42,215 nt of DNA from Dawidia cretensis (GCF_018598175.1 NZ_JAHESE010000046.1:1-42215); one strand, 5' to 3'. Shown: positions 8,458 through 17,163, counted from the first letter of the stretch. The notes: a model not told the origin generated them from the letters alone. Made by a program: numbers and translations.

Positions 8458-8528
8458 TACCTTTGTATCATTAGGACTAGGTTATGATAAACGGAAAGTA
8501 GCGGTCGCGAGATCGCTACTTTTTTTTA
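8458..8528 (+). ncRNA. Candidate short RNA unit 2: promoter box plus terminator
   Basis: TACCTTTG (8458-8465) matches the -7 consensus. Positions 8495-8506 and 8511-8522 make a 12-bp stem (one G-U pair) with a GCGA tetraloop, ending in a run of eight T residues. The predicted RNA is about 55 nt. The leader shares TATCATTAGGA and GGTTATGA with unit 1, 165 bases upstream. The terminator points toward the 3' end of the response-regulator gene, so it could also stop rightward transcription. Confidence 0.5.
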
Positions 8529-8543
8529 AGCCCCGTTGTAAGA

Positions 8544-9173
8544 CTAGCGTGCACCAAAGGCTTTGTTGATTGCTTCCGTACGGTTCTGTACGTGGAGCTT
8601 CCGGTAGATATGATGAATATGTTGACGCACCGTGCCGGTGCTGATGCCGAGCTGATCGCCGATCTCTTTGTATAACAGTCCCTTGGCAAGATACTCCAAC
8701 ACTTCGCGCTCGCGGACCGATAAGCCGCTGTTGTCCGGTACGGCCTCTGCCGGCCGGAACGATCCCACCACTTTACGGGCGATCGCCGTGCTCATCGGCG
8801 CACCACCCTGGTGCAGCTCGCGGATCGCTTCGATGATCTTGTTGGGTGAAGCGTTCTTCAATAAATAACCGTTCGCACCGGCCGAGAGCGCCTGGAAGAT
8901 CTGCTCGGCGTCTTCGAATACTGTAAACATCAGGAACTGCATCTCGGGACGTTTAGCCTTTACCTGTCGCATGCATTCAATCCCGCTCATGCCCGGTAAA
9001 CTGATATCCATGACCACAATTTCCGGCGGGTTCTGCAACAGCCCGGCAAGGCCTTCTTCGGCCGACGCATAGGCAACCGGACACGTAAAGTCCTTCCCTT
9101 GGTTCAACAGGAATTTTAAGCCTTCCCGTATCTCCAAAACGTCCTCTACAACGGCCAGGTGTATCGTATCCAT
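8544..9173 (-). CDS. NarL/LuxR family response regulator
   Basis: This 209-residue protein has an N-terminal receiver domain (about residues 3-120) with phospho-acceptor Asp56 in VVMDISLPGMSG, acidic pair Glu10-Asp11 and the conserved Lys in GYLLKNAS. A LuxR helix-turn-helix follows (about 143-205, LSVREREVLEYLAKGLLYKEIGDQL). I chose ATG 9173, which begins directly before the first receiver strand (MDTIHLAVVED); a longer frame to 9269 would run into the kinase gene. The TPR histidine kinase gene ends 46 bases upstream, making a cognate two-component pair. Known role: phosphorylation by the kinase allows DNA binding; target genes are unknown. Confidence 0.93.
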   Translation of the reverse strand: MDTIHLAVVEDVLEIREGLKFLLNQGKDFTCPVAYASAEEGLAGLLQNPPEIVVMDISLPGMSGIECMRQVKAKRPEMQFLMFTVFEDAEQIFQALSAGANGYLLKNASPNKIIEAIRELHQGGAPMSTAIARKVVGSFRPAEAVPDNSGLSVREREVLEYLAKGLLYKEIGDQLGISTGTVRQHIHHIYRKLHVQNRTEAINKAFGAR

Positions 9174-9219
9174 AAGGCAAGATGGGTTAAGCCAAACCGC
9201 TCGATCAATAGAACAAAAG

Positions 9220-11202
9220 TTATACAGGTAAAACCGTCTCCAATTGGACGACGGTTCCGTTGTCGCCAAATACTTTTAACGCACCCCGCAACTCGTGTGC
9301 ACGCTTTTGCATATTGCGTAACCCGTTGCCCATCAGGGCGTCGGGTGTCGCCGGCAGGCCCCGGCCGTTGTCACGGATGCTGACGCGCAACGGGATGAAA
9401 CTGTGAAAGTCAATTGTCACGGCGTTGGCGCGGGCATGTTTGACAATGTTGTGCAGGGCTTCTTTCACCACCAGGTAGATCTGATGACGATCATGTTGCG
9501 ATAACTGGATCTCGGGGATCGGGGCATGCACCTGGCAGTTAAACTGAATGTCGGCATTCTTGAGCATCTCGTCCGCCTGTACCCGGATATACGCCACCAG
9601 GTCGGCCAGCGTGTCGTTTTCATGGCTCATCGCCCAGATGATCTCGTTCATCTTATCGATGAGCTTAGAGGCAATGGTTTCCATCCTGGTCGACAACGTG
9701 GCATGCTCTTCCGGCGCCTGGCGTAAGGCGCGACTGATAAACAACATGGACGTGAGTCCGCCCCCGAGGTCGTCGTGCAGCTCTTCGCTGATGCGCTGCC
9801 GCTCTTGTACCTGCCCATCCAGCGTCGCTTTCAACCGGATGGCCTCCTGCTCGGCTTGCAGGGATTGGAGCGCAGTCTGGTGCAGCTGCCGCCGTTGCCG
9901 ATAAAACAATACGGCTAACACCAGCAAGACCAGCATGAGCACGCACACAACAATCGCCGCGATCAACCAGAAGCGGTGTTGCGCTGTTTCCGCTTCCCGC
10001 TGCTGGAGCAGCAGGTCTTTGCGCAAAAGCTCGTTGCGCTGCTCGCCTACTTTGTACAGGGTCTCGAGCTCCTGTACGTCTTTCAGCAGCGTGCCGTTTA
10101 ACAATACGTGGTTGAGCGAATCGTGTCGCGCCCGGTAGCGGTCGGCCGCATCGTAGTGATGCAACACCAGGTGAACATCTGACAGCAACAGGTAAAGCGC
10201 GGCCATGACTTCTTTCTGATCGTGCTCGCGTGCATATTCCAGCCCCTGCCAGATATAGGCATCCGCTTCCTGGAACTTGTGTTGCTGGAACAACCCCGTG
10301 GCTATGCCCTTATAGACAAAGGCCTTACCGGACACGTCCTCCAACACATCGGTCAGGGGCAGCGCGCGCAGGAAGGCATCCATGTATTGCGGCACCAGGT
10401 CTTGTTGGATATACGCCTCGCCGAGATTGATCAGGGAAGTCTCCTGCATGTGCAGATCGCCTGTGTCCTGGCCGATCTTTAACGTGCGTTGATAGGCTTC
10501 GATCGCTTCATCGATGCGGTGCAAATCCTTGAGCGCGTTGCCCAGGTTGATGCAGCCGTTGCCAATGGCGTAAGGGTCGTTATGGCGCTCGCCGAGGGCC
10601 ACCGCCTGTTGCGCATAGTCGAGCGCTTTTTCCGGCTGCAGCAGGTTGCGGTACAAGCCGCACAGGTTGCTGTATAACATGGCCTCGGCCTGGTCCTGGC
10701 CGAACGACCTGATGATCGGCAATGCCTTCAGGTAGTAGTCAATCGCGGCGCGGTAATCTTCCTGGTACTGGCACACAGCTCCCAGGTTGGCGTAGGCCTT
10801 TCCGAGCTGCAGTTTTAAACCGTGGCGACGGGCAACGCCGACAGCCTCTTCGTTGAGCTTGCGCGATTCGGCAAACTTACCTTGCACATTCAACACGGCC
10901 GTGATGTTGGCATAATATGCCAACACCCCCGCGGGATAGCGGAGCTTGTCGCTGAGCGTCCGGGCAGCCGTATAATAATATATGGCGGTGTCCTGGTGAG
11001 ACATTTCGTATTGCTGCCCCGTGGTGATCAGCGCATGCACCTTGTTGGTGTCGTCGGGCAGGCGGCGCAGCACCTGCCGGAGGCTGTCGGTATCCAGGCC
11101 CATCATCATCTGCGCTTCCAGGGATATAGCCATCCCTGCCGCTACCAGCAGGGCACCGACCGTCCAAACACGCCGCCATACTATCCGAATGAGATCGCTC
11201 AT
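9220..11202 (-). CDS. Sensor histidine kinase with N-terminal TPR repeats
   Basis: This protein of about 660 residues has a signal sequence (MSDLIRIVWRRVWTVGALLVAAGMA region), about six to eight TPR repeats exposed to the periplasm (about residues 30-370), a membrane span (AAIVVCVLMLVLLVLAVLFY), a coiled segment, then a HisKA_3 dimerisation domain with phospho-His476 in EELHDDLGGG and a HATPase_c domain ending near the C-terminus (NGRGLP, GNGLRNMQKRAHELRG). This layout is a common Bacteroidota NarX-like kinase. Starts at GTG 11259 (overlapping the NUDIX stop as GTGA) or ATG 11247 are also open; I chose ATG 11202 because it gives a normal signal peptide. It is translated just after the NUDIX gene and before the response regulator. 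Confidence 0.9.
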   Translation of the reverse strand: MSDLIRIVWRRVWTVGALLVAAGMAISLEAQMMMGLDTDSLRQVLRRLPDDTNKVHALITTGQQYEMSHQDTAIYYYTAARTLSDKLRYPAGVLAYYANITAVLNVQGKFAESRKLNEEAVGVARRHGLKLQLGKAYANLGAVCQYQEDYRAAIDYYLKALPIIRSFGQDQAEAMLYSNLCGLYRNLLQPEKALDYAQQAVALGERHNDPYAIGNGCINLGNALKDLHRIDEAIEAYQRTLKIGQDTGDLHMQETSLINLGEAYIQQDLVPQYMDAFLRALPLTDVLEDVSGKAFVYKGIATGLFQQHKFQEADAYIWQGLEYAREHDQKEVMAALYLLLSDVHLVLHHYDAADRYRARHDSLNHVLLNGTLLKDVQELETLYKVGEQRNELLRKDLLLQQREAETAQHRFWLIAAIVVCVLMLVLLVLAVLFYRQRRQLHQTALQSLQAEQEAIRLKATLDGQVQERQRISEELHDDLGGGLTSMLFISRALRQAPEEHATLSTRMETIASKLIDKMNEIIWAMSHENDTLADLVAYIRVQADEMLKNADIQFNCQVHAPIPEIQLSQHDRHQIYLVVKEALHNIVKHARANAVTIDFHSFIPLRVSIRDNGRGLPATPDALMGNGLRNMQKRAHELRGALKVFGDNGTVVQLETVLPV

Positions 11203-11255
11203 ATCCCGAAAGATACGATCCGGTGACTTTTTATTGAAATCCGCCATGCGGGCTG

Positions 11256-11822
11256 TCACAGAAAATTCCGACGATAAAAAGCCACGTACAGACCGGCTAC
11301 GTAGGTCTTGGCATCCTGAATGCCGCCTTCTTGTAAAAGGTGCCGGAATTCAGCCGTCGTCAGCTCAACAAGCTCGATGTGCTCATGCTCGCTCTTAAGC
11401 CCACCCCCACCGTCCTTCAGCTTGTCAGCATCGGTCACGGCTGCGTAATAAATGTTCAACCGCTCGGAGCTGTAGCCCGGCGAAGCAAAACACGACACCA
11501 GCAGCGACAGCTGTTCCGGCCGGATGCGATACCCTGCCTCCTCTTCCGTCTCACGCAGCGCCGCCGCCTCCGGAGTCTCCCCCGCATCAAGCCGCCCCGC
11601 GACAATCTCCAGAATGGACTCGGGCATTTTAACCGCCACCGCATACCGGAACTGGCGGGTAAGAATGATCTTCTGCGTGTCGGTATTAAACAGCAACACC
11701 GCCGCCACATCCGGACGGTTGACACGATACCGTGGAAATACGTTGTTCTCGTCGTCGCGAACCGTGGCCTTCTCCACCACAATACCTTCGCGGAGCAGCA
11801 CCTCTTCTTTTTCGATCTTCAT
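11256..11822 (-). CDS. NUDIX hydrolase, ADP-ribose pyrophosphatase type
   Basis: This 188-residue cytoplasmic protein carries a full Nudix box (about residues 81-103): GRLDAGETPEAAALRE followed by TEEEAGY, fitting GX5EX7REUXEEXGU, with catalytic Glu residues in the REXXEE core. The upstream strand ILTRQFRYAVAVKMPESILEIVAG is typical of the ADP-sugar pyrophosphatase (NudF/NudK) subgroup, which hydrolyses ADP-ribose or GDP-mannose. Substrate cannot be decided here. The stop codon overlaps a possible GTG start of the TPR kinase gene, so the three genes probably share one transcript. Confidence 0.87.
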   Translation of the reverse strand: MKIEKEEVLLREGIVVEKATVRDDENNVFPRYRVNRPDVAAVLLFNTDTQKIILTRQFRYAVAVKMPESILEIVAGRLDAGETPEAAALRETEEEAGYRIRPEQLSLLVSCFASPGYSSERLNIYYAAVTDADKLKDGGGGLKSEHEHIELVELTTAEFRHLLQEGGIQDAKTYVAGLYVAFYRRNFL

Positions 11823-12323
11823 ACGGAGTAGGGTTGTTTGAGTCTTGAAGATAATGGCTAAAACGGGGATTCCCTATCGGAAATGTGGACAGCTGCAGCA
11901 AGCTAACGCGAGGGAAATGCATTCTGGCGACTGGACTCAGATTTGCGATGACAAACACCACTTCCGTTTTTTGCCAGATTTAGCCGAATCTGCCTATATC
12001 TTCCTATAACGCCCTGTTTCTTTCTATACATGTATTTTCCGTAAATAGAACGTTATCTCCATTTTTGGCTGTAACAAATACGCAACAAAAAAAAACAATA
12101 CAGTTTCCCCAAAATTCATATCAACAGCTGGGTTACTTCGGATATATAATAGCATTGACATACCATTGATATAGCATTGAAATAGAATCCTAATAGCTCT
12201 ATAGGGCTATAATAAACCTATTTCAAAACATACTCGTATCTATACCGATCAGCGTTTATCCTGCGCAGAGCGCACAGCGGGAACATGAAAACAAAGAAAA
12301 CAAACTAAAACTATTACATACTC
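11823..12323. other. AT-rich intergenic region with phased 11-bp repeats
   Basis: This 501-base gap between the divergent NUDIX and unknown-protein genes is clearly more AT-rich than its surroundings. It includes an A9 tract near 12085 and 11-bp tandem repeats (12149-12214). I see no exact TAnnTTTG box for either gene and no credible reading frame. Confidence 0.6.
12149..12214 (+). repeat. 11-bp tandem repeats, three clear and up to three decayed copies
   Basis: The unit ATAGCATTGAN repeats exactly every 11 bases: 12149-12159, 12160-12170 (one change) and 12171-12181. The next 11-base steps begin ATAG again (12182 and 12193) with a diverged remainder. The period is close to one helical turn, so all copies face the same side of the DNA. 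It lies 110-175 bases upstream of the unknown gene at 12324 and could be an operator array or a bent-DNA element. Confidence 0.6.
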
Positions 12324-13145
12324 ATGGCTACGTTAAAGAAAAATTTACTGGACATTACAGGATCGGTTGGAGAAATCAGCATTTACCGTCGGCGCGGCGT
12401 TGAAAAAACGATCGTTCGTCAAAAGGGTGGTCCTTCGGCCGATCAAATTAAGCATTCACCGAAATTCAAACTCCTGCGCCACCACCAGGCAGAGTTCAAA
12501 GGGTTTACGCTTGCATGCAAACACCTGCGGCTGACATTTCACGAACTCCGCGCGCTGTCCTGCGGTTTCAATGTCAGTGCGCCACTGAACAGGCTCATGA
12601 AGATTGTCCAAAAGCAGGATACCTCCAGTGCGTTGGGTACACGAAATGTCAATCTGTCGCGCTATCCGGATCTGCTTCGAGGTCTTCCGTTAAACAAGAG
12701 CAACGTATTTGACGCTGTGTTCTGTGCAACACTAACATGGTCACTTGACCGTGATACACGTTCGGTGCGTGTGCACATTCCTCAGCTTGTGCATGGCGTT
12801 AACTTTCACCCGCAGAACGACCTGCCGCTGTTTAGCGTCGTGATTTCCCTGGGGCTCGCTCCCGACTTCGTCTACGACCCCGGCCGCAAAACGTATAGGC
12901 CACCAGTCTGGTATGGCACTAACAACGGTAGCGGCGCACGGACGGCGGCTACACCATGGTATAGCGCGACAAAAGGGTGCTCACCTTCTACGCTGGAAAT
13001 ACAGTTGGATCCAATCCCTGACGACGAGGCCTATACGCTTGTGTTGGCTATTGGGATACGGTTCGGAATCCCTTACGGAGAGAACATTGTTGAAGAGGCG
13101 AAATATACCGGAGCTGCCAAGATTTTGGATGCTGCCGGCGTCTAA
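12324..13145 (+). CDS. Uncharacterised Bacteroidota protein with KGGPS motif
   Basis: This 273-residue protein has no named domain that I recognise. The N-terminus contains GSVGEISIYRRRGVEKTIV, then RQKGGPSADQIKHSP and FKLLRHHQAEFKGFTLACKH. From memory, a loosely similar pattern (a GxxG start, an RxKGGPS motif, then a segment with many Asn, Glu and Phe residues, and a DTSS..GTRNV motif) occurs in other uncharacterised Bacteroidota proteins, but I cannot check this. The C-terminal half is beta-rich (VFCATLTWSLDRDTRSVRVHI; LEIQLDPIPDDEAYTLVLAIGI). No signal peptide or membrane span is seen. It is monocistronic: AT-rich DNA with 11-bp repeats lies upstream, and a convergent glycosyltransferase gene ends 3 bases after its stop. 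Function is unknown. Confidence 0.82.
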   Translation: MATLKKNLLDITGSVGEISIYRRRGVEKTIVRQKGGPSADQIKHSPKFKLLRHHQAEFKGFTLACKHLRLTFHELRALSCGFNVSAPLNRLMKIVQKQDTSSALGTRNVNLSRYPDLLRGLPLNKSNVFDAVFCATLTWSLDRDTRSVRVHIPQLVHGVNFHPQNDLPLFSVVISLGLAPDFVYDPGRKTYRPPVWYGTNNGSGARTAATPWYSATKGCSPSTLEIQLDPIPDDEAYTLVLAIGIRFGIPYGENIVEEAKYTGAAKILDAAGV

Positions 13146-13148
13146 CCG

Positions 13149-14732
13149 CTACTCCGGTGTAACGTGTAGCAAATACCGCCGTGACAGCATGTCGTTGCGG
13201 CGGGACGGGTCGAGGAACCCGATGTTGAAGCTGGAAGCGTTGTAGTTTACGGCCTGTTCGAGCGTGTCGATCTTTACAGGCAGCGTCTTGAGCTGTTCAA
13301 GCCCTTCCGGACCGGTGACGAGGTATTGGGGAGCGGAGGAAGTTGCTACCTGCGCCACCGTCCGGAGGGGTATGTCGGCTTTCATGTAAAAGCCGAAGTC
13401 ATAGCAGGCTTCAAAGCCGGCCAGACTATAGACGTTATCAACGGGCACCTTACGCGCCGTCGCCCGGGTCGCCAGCGTTCGGCCGGCCTGGTATTTCAGG
13501 GCCTCGGGGTAATAGTGAAAGCTCATGACGAAGAACAGGAAGACGCCCAGTGACAGTGACATCAACACCACCTTGCTGGTGCGGCCCAGGCTGTTCTCGA
13601 ACAGGAAGAACACGGTTACCGACAGTAATATCAGGATGCCGGTCATGGTGGGCAGGTCGCGAACGGGCAGGCAGTAGTCACACAGCACAATGATCCCGAT
13701 AATGACGAGCGTCGCCATGATCTGCTGCGATACGATCAACCGGTTCTTGGTCTGCGTACCACTACGCAACAGAAAAGCCGCGGTAAAGATGGCCAACAGC
13801 GGAAACGTGACGTGCAGGTAATGCGGCCACTTCGTCGACATGAGCGTGAGCAGTATCACGGCAATGACCGGCGCAATGCCTGTCAGAATCTCGCGCTTCC
13901 GGTTGCGGAGCCCCTTGCGGAAGCGATAGGAAATTTCTTTTGTATAGGCGGCAATGCACACCAGGCTCCACGGCAGGAACGCGCGAAAGAATGTGTGCAA
14001 ATAAAATACAGGTCCGGTACGTTTTACAAAACGGTTTACCTGGCCGTGATATCCATAGATCATCGGTGCCATCAACGCCAGCGTTATCGCGGCGACGACC
14101 ACCCATGGAAAAAGGCGCATCCCTTTTCGCCACGAGCGTTGTTGCATGATATACAGGCCAACGATCAGCAGTGGCATCAACACGGCGATACCACCTTTAG
14201 CGGAAAAGCCTATCCCCATGGCAAGCCCTGCCATGACGGCGTGGAGCAACCGGTTGTTTAAAACGAGCAACACCATTTGCCAGATGGCACACACGATACA
14301 GGCTGTTAAAATGGAATCGAGACGCGGGTCATTACACGCGAGTATAAACCAGCAGCACGAAGCCAGGATGATTGTGGCGAGGATGCCAGTCTTCTTGTTG
14401 TAGAGTAAAGTCCCCAGCCGGTAGGTGGCATAGAGGCACAACAGTGTAGCGAGGAACGACGGCAGTCGAAAGGCAAAGGCAGAAACACCGAAGAGCTCAA
14501 AGCTAATGGCTGCCAGCCAGACTACAACGCCATCGGAAACGGCATACTGACCGGTCTTATACCCGTGCAACACCTGGGCTGCATCGCGGGCTGCATCTTG
14601 TAGCAATTGCGGGCTTAACAGGCCCTGCAGATAGATCGCACCCAGCACGCAAGCGAATATAACGTAGTATACGCGGACAGGAACGCGGATGCGTTCTAAA
14701 AAAGTTTCTAACAAGAGGTGTATCGACTGCAT
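13149..14732 (-). CDS. GT39-type (ArnT/PMT-like) membrane glycosyltransferase
   Basis: This 527-residue integral membrane protein has about eleven hydrophobic segments and fits the dolichyl-phosphate-mannose/ArnT glycosyltransferase clan. The first periplasmic loop has DAARDAAQVLHGYKTG, where an acidic catalytic residue is expected, and later come FGVSAFAFRLPSFLATLLCLYATYRLG and NDPRLDSILTACI, typical of the family. Such enzymes move a sugar from a polyprenyl-phosphate carrier to lipid or protein on the periplasmic face. The acceptor is unknown. I chose ATG 14732 over a TTG six codons upstream. It converges with the unknown protein gene (3-base gap). Confidence 0.85.
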   Translation of the reverse strand: MQSIHLLLETFLERIRVPVRVYYVIFACVLGAIYLQGLLSPQLLQDAARDAAQVLHGYKTGQYAVSDGVVVWLAAISFELFGVSAFAFRLPSFLATLLCLYATYRLGTLLYNKKTGILATIILASCCWFILACNDPRLDSILTACIVCAIWQMVLLVLNNRLLHAVMAGLAMGIGFSAKGGIAVLMPLLIVGLYIMQQRSWRKGMRLFPWVVVAAITLALMAPMIYGYHGQVNRFVKRTGPVFYLHTFFRAFLPWSLVCIAAYTKEISYRFRKGLRNRKREILTGIAPVIAVILLTLMSTKWPHYLHVTFPLLAIFTAAFLLRSGTQTKNRLIVSQQIMATLVIIGIIVLCDYCLPVRDLPTMTGILILLSVTVFFLFENSLGRTSKVVLMSLSLGVFLFFVMSFHYYPEALKYQAGRTLATRATARKVPVDNVYSLAGFEACYDFGFYMKADIPLRTVAQVATSSAPQYLVTGPEGLEQLKTLPVKIDTLEQAVNYNASSFNIGFLDPSRRNDMLSRRYLLHVTPE

Positions 14733-14819
14733 AACATTTATGCTATGCAAAATAGCGTGCCGTGGGGAAAAGTATATTACCCCAACATCATGCTATCGCA
14801 CCTTGTCTATTAATTCTTT

Positions 14820-15161
14820 TTAGGGCTGTACCGGCAAGTAACGCTGCAGCAAACGATCTACTTCCTGGTAGAACAACTGATCGTTTCCGGCCGTCAGGGA
14901 TGTCGTACCATGCTCCATGATCTCACGCACCAATCCTTCGTAATGTATACGGTCAAGAGTCGATTGCCGCAACTGTTTCAATGCCATCCGTATAAACTCG
15001 ACCTTGATCCGCGATACGTCTTGTACCTGAAAACGGGTCTGAATATACTCGCGCAGATAATTGCCATTCAGCAGATCGCCGATGAGGTCATTACGGACCA
15101 GCGTGAGCAGCTCCAGTGTTTTTTCCAGCGGCCAGGGTATGGACGTTTTAGGATCTTTCAT
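14820..15161 (-). CDS. Small uncharacterised helical protein downstream of a histidine kinase
   Basis: This 113-residue protein (116 if the ATG at 15170 is used) is predicted to be largely alpha-helical and carries no domain I recognise (WPLEKTLELLTLVRNDLIGDLL, FIRMALKQLRQSTLDRI, NDQLFYQEVDRLLQRYLP). It has no signal peptide. Its start lies within the last codons of the kinase gene 15148-16998 (14-base overlap), so translation is probably coupled and the protein may act with that kinase, for example as a regulator or phosphotransfer partner. No conserved His suited to an Hpt domain stands out. Existence is supported mainly by tight coupling and coding character. Confidence 0.68.
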   Translation of the reverse strand: MKDPKTSIPWPLEKTLELLTLVRNDLIGDLLNGNYLREYIQTRFQVQDVSRIKVEFIRMALKQLRQSTLDRIHYEGLVREIMEHGTTSLTAGNDQLFYQEVDRLLQRYLPVQP

Positions 15162-16998
15162 AGAGGGCATTTTTCTCCGTCACCGACTCCGTAGTGACCT
15201 CGAGCGTTTTGTAGTAGTTCGGCAGTATAATGAAGAACGACGACCCCTCTCCCGGCGCAGACGTCACGCGCACCTGGCCCTTCAGCCGTTTGAGGGTTTC
15301 GTGAAAGACAAATAATCCGAGGCCTGAACCTTTGGAGTCCGTGCTGGCCCGGTAAAACATATCAAAGATCTTATCGATGTGCTCCGGCCCGATACCGATG
15401 CCGTTATCACGCACCTCGACTGTAGCCTCCAATTCATTGACGGTAAGAAACAGCTTGATATACGATTGCTCTTTATCCGGGTCGGAATAGCGAATGGCAT
15501 TCGAGATCAGGTTGTTCAACAGGATCGTGACCCGATTGCGATCGGAGTAGAAGGGCGCCATTTCCTGGATAACGGTCTCCCGCATCAGGCGTCCATTTCC
15601 AGCAGGGAAACTATGCCCCTCGAAAATCTCTTCCACCAACTGGTATAGATCCAGCCGCTCGGGTTTAATGAGCAGGCGTTTGTTCTTGGAAAAGCTTACG
15701 ATCTGGGAGATGAAGGCATCCGAACGCTGAATGCTTTTTTCCATCATGTCGAAGTATACCACCAGATTCTCCTGCTGGTTGTCGTAGCGCATAATGTTGA
15801 TCAGGCCCAACAGGGACGTCAGCGGCGAGCGTAAATCGTGCGCGGTGCTGTATAGAAAATTATCGAGCTCGCGGTTGAGCTGCTTTAACTGCCGGTTCTT
15901 ACGCTTGAGCAATTTTGATTTCGACTGGATCTCCTTCAGCTGCGCATTGGTTTGATGCATCAGGATGTTGAAGGCCGCCGTGAGCGCGTTGATCTCGTTC
16001 GCTGCGTGGCGCACGTTGAAGTCGATGGGCCCGGGCTTCTTATGTACAATCGACATGCGCACCAGCGACGACAACCGTGCAATGGGCTCTGACAACCGGC
16101 GCGAGATCCACAATCCCGATACGAGGGAGAAAAATACTGCGCCGGTGAGCATGGCGATGTAGAACAGCCGCGCGTTCTGTTGCGCCTGTACGGACTGTCG
16201 CAGCGAGTATTCGGACAGCAGAAAGTATTGGTTGCTGAGCGCCGACGTCAGCTCGTTCAGCTCGCGGCGTAAGCCGTCCTTGCTGCTGAGGCCGATCTGT
16301 GACTGGATGTTCACCAACTCGTTGAAGAGCCGCTGGTATTCCAACATGTGTGTACGCGCTTCGGTACTGTCGGCGTGAAAACGCGCCATGTCGCGCATGA
16401 CCTTGACGGCCGCGCGGTTAAACGTATTGCGATATACCGTATCGTGCCGCAGGAAAAAATCTTTTTCGTGACGGCGTAGGAACAGCACATTGACTAAGCT
16501 CGGTCCGGCGGATTCTTCTTCCAGCTTGTGCGCATGCCAGCGCATCTTGCCTTCCATTCCATCGTCTTTAAAGCCCTTGCGGTAAACCAGCGCTTCCAGG
16601 GCCACAAACTTGTCGTTGTACACCGAGAGTGTGCTGTCGATCGCATCGAGGTTGATGTCCACCTCGTAGCCTTTGTTGCGGGTCTGCTGCCGCACCGCGC
16701 GGATCTCTGCCTGGATGCGCTTGTTCATGCTGTCGCGCAGCTCGAGCGCCGTACTGGTGCGGGTCTTGAAATAGTTGACGTTGTAAACGTCGAGGTCAAA
16801 AAAGTCGTTATCGGATTTGATCAGCGTAAGCGTGAATACCTGAAGTTGGCTGATGCGGCTGTGAATGAGCGCGATCTTGTTGGCACGGTCGAGTATGTAG
16901 AGGGAAACGATGGCCAGGATCAGGATGAGCACCGTCAAAAACAAAAAACCCGAAACCATACGGCTCCGTATGGAATTAAACTCCAAAAATTTAAACAC
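15148..16998 (-). CDS. Membrane sensor histidine kinase with HAMP domain
   Basis: This 616-residue protein has a first membrane span (about residues 13-36), a long helical periplasmic sensor region (about 37-275, resembling four-helix-bundle receptors), a second span (about 277-297, LFYIAMLTGAVFFSLVSGLWI), a HAMP linker, a coiled coil, HisKA with phospho-His387 in STAHDLRSPLTSLLG and HATPase_c (N box LLNNLISNAIRYS, G1 DNGIGIG, G2 GSGLGLFV). The start is GTG at 16998, just before the first span; no better ATG lies upstream. No receiver gene is adjacent; the small gene 14820-15161 overlaps its end. Expression probably begins about 160 bases upstream at the TACGTTTG box. Confidence 0.9.
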   Translation of the reverse strand: MFKFLEFNSIRSRMVSGFLFLTVLILILAIVSLYILDRANKIALIHSRISQLQVFTLTLIKSDNDFFDLDVYNVNYFKTRTSTALELRDSMNKRIQAEIRAVRQQTRNKGYEVDINLDAIDSTLSVYNDKFVALEALVYRKGFKDDGMEGKMRWHAHKLEEESAGPSLVNVLFLRRHEKDFFLRHDTVYRNTFNRAAVKVMRDMARFHADSTEARTHMLEYQRLFNELVNIQSQIGLSSKDGLRRELNELTSALSNQYFLLSEYSLRQSVQAQQNARLFYIAMLTGAVFFSLVSGLWISRRLSEPIARLSSLVRMSIVHKKPGPIDFNVRHAANEINALTAAFNILMHQTNAQLKEIQSKSKLLKRKNRQLKQLNRELDNFLYSTAHDLRSPLTSLLGLINIMRYDNQQENLVVYFDMMEKSIQRSDAFISQIVSFSKNKRLLIKPERLDLYQLVEEIFEGHSFPAGNGRLMRETVIQEMAPFYSDRNRVTILLNNLISNAIRYSDPDKEQSYIKLFLTVNELEATVEVRDNGIGIGPEHIDKIFDMFYRASTDSKGSGLGLFVFHETLKRLKGQVRVTSAPGEGSSFFIILPNYYKTLEVTTESVTEKNALYERS

Positions 16999-17163
16999 GG
17001 CTGGTGGTTTTGCTGGCGGATCCGGTAACGCGTGGGCTTCACCACCGGAACCAGGGTTAGATGGTTATTGGTTTCCTTCCAGGCAGCAAGATACGAGGTC
17101 TGTTGCGCGTTTCTGTTTAGCATGTATTAAGTTATTGTTACGTGCCATCGCACGGGCCGTTTT

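Larger units (their letters stand above)
8049..8543. other. Intergenic region with two promoter-terminator units
   Basis: This 495-base gap separates the LamG gene from the response-regulator gene, both on the minus strand. It contains two plus-strand units of a TAnnTTTG box followed within 60-70 bases by an intrinsic terminator (8293-8364 and 8458-8528). No coding frame with protein character is visible. Confidence 0.6.

Noticed and set aside
12149-12214. CRISPR-like array
   Set aside because: The repeats are contiguous 11-mers without spacers and no cas genes are present.
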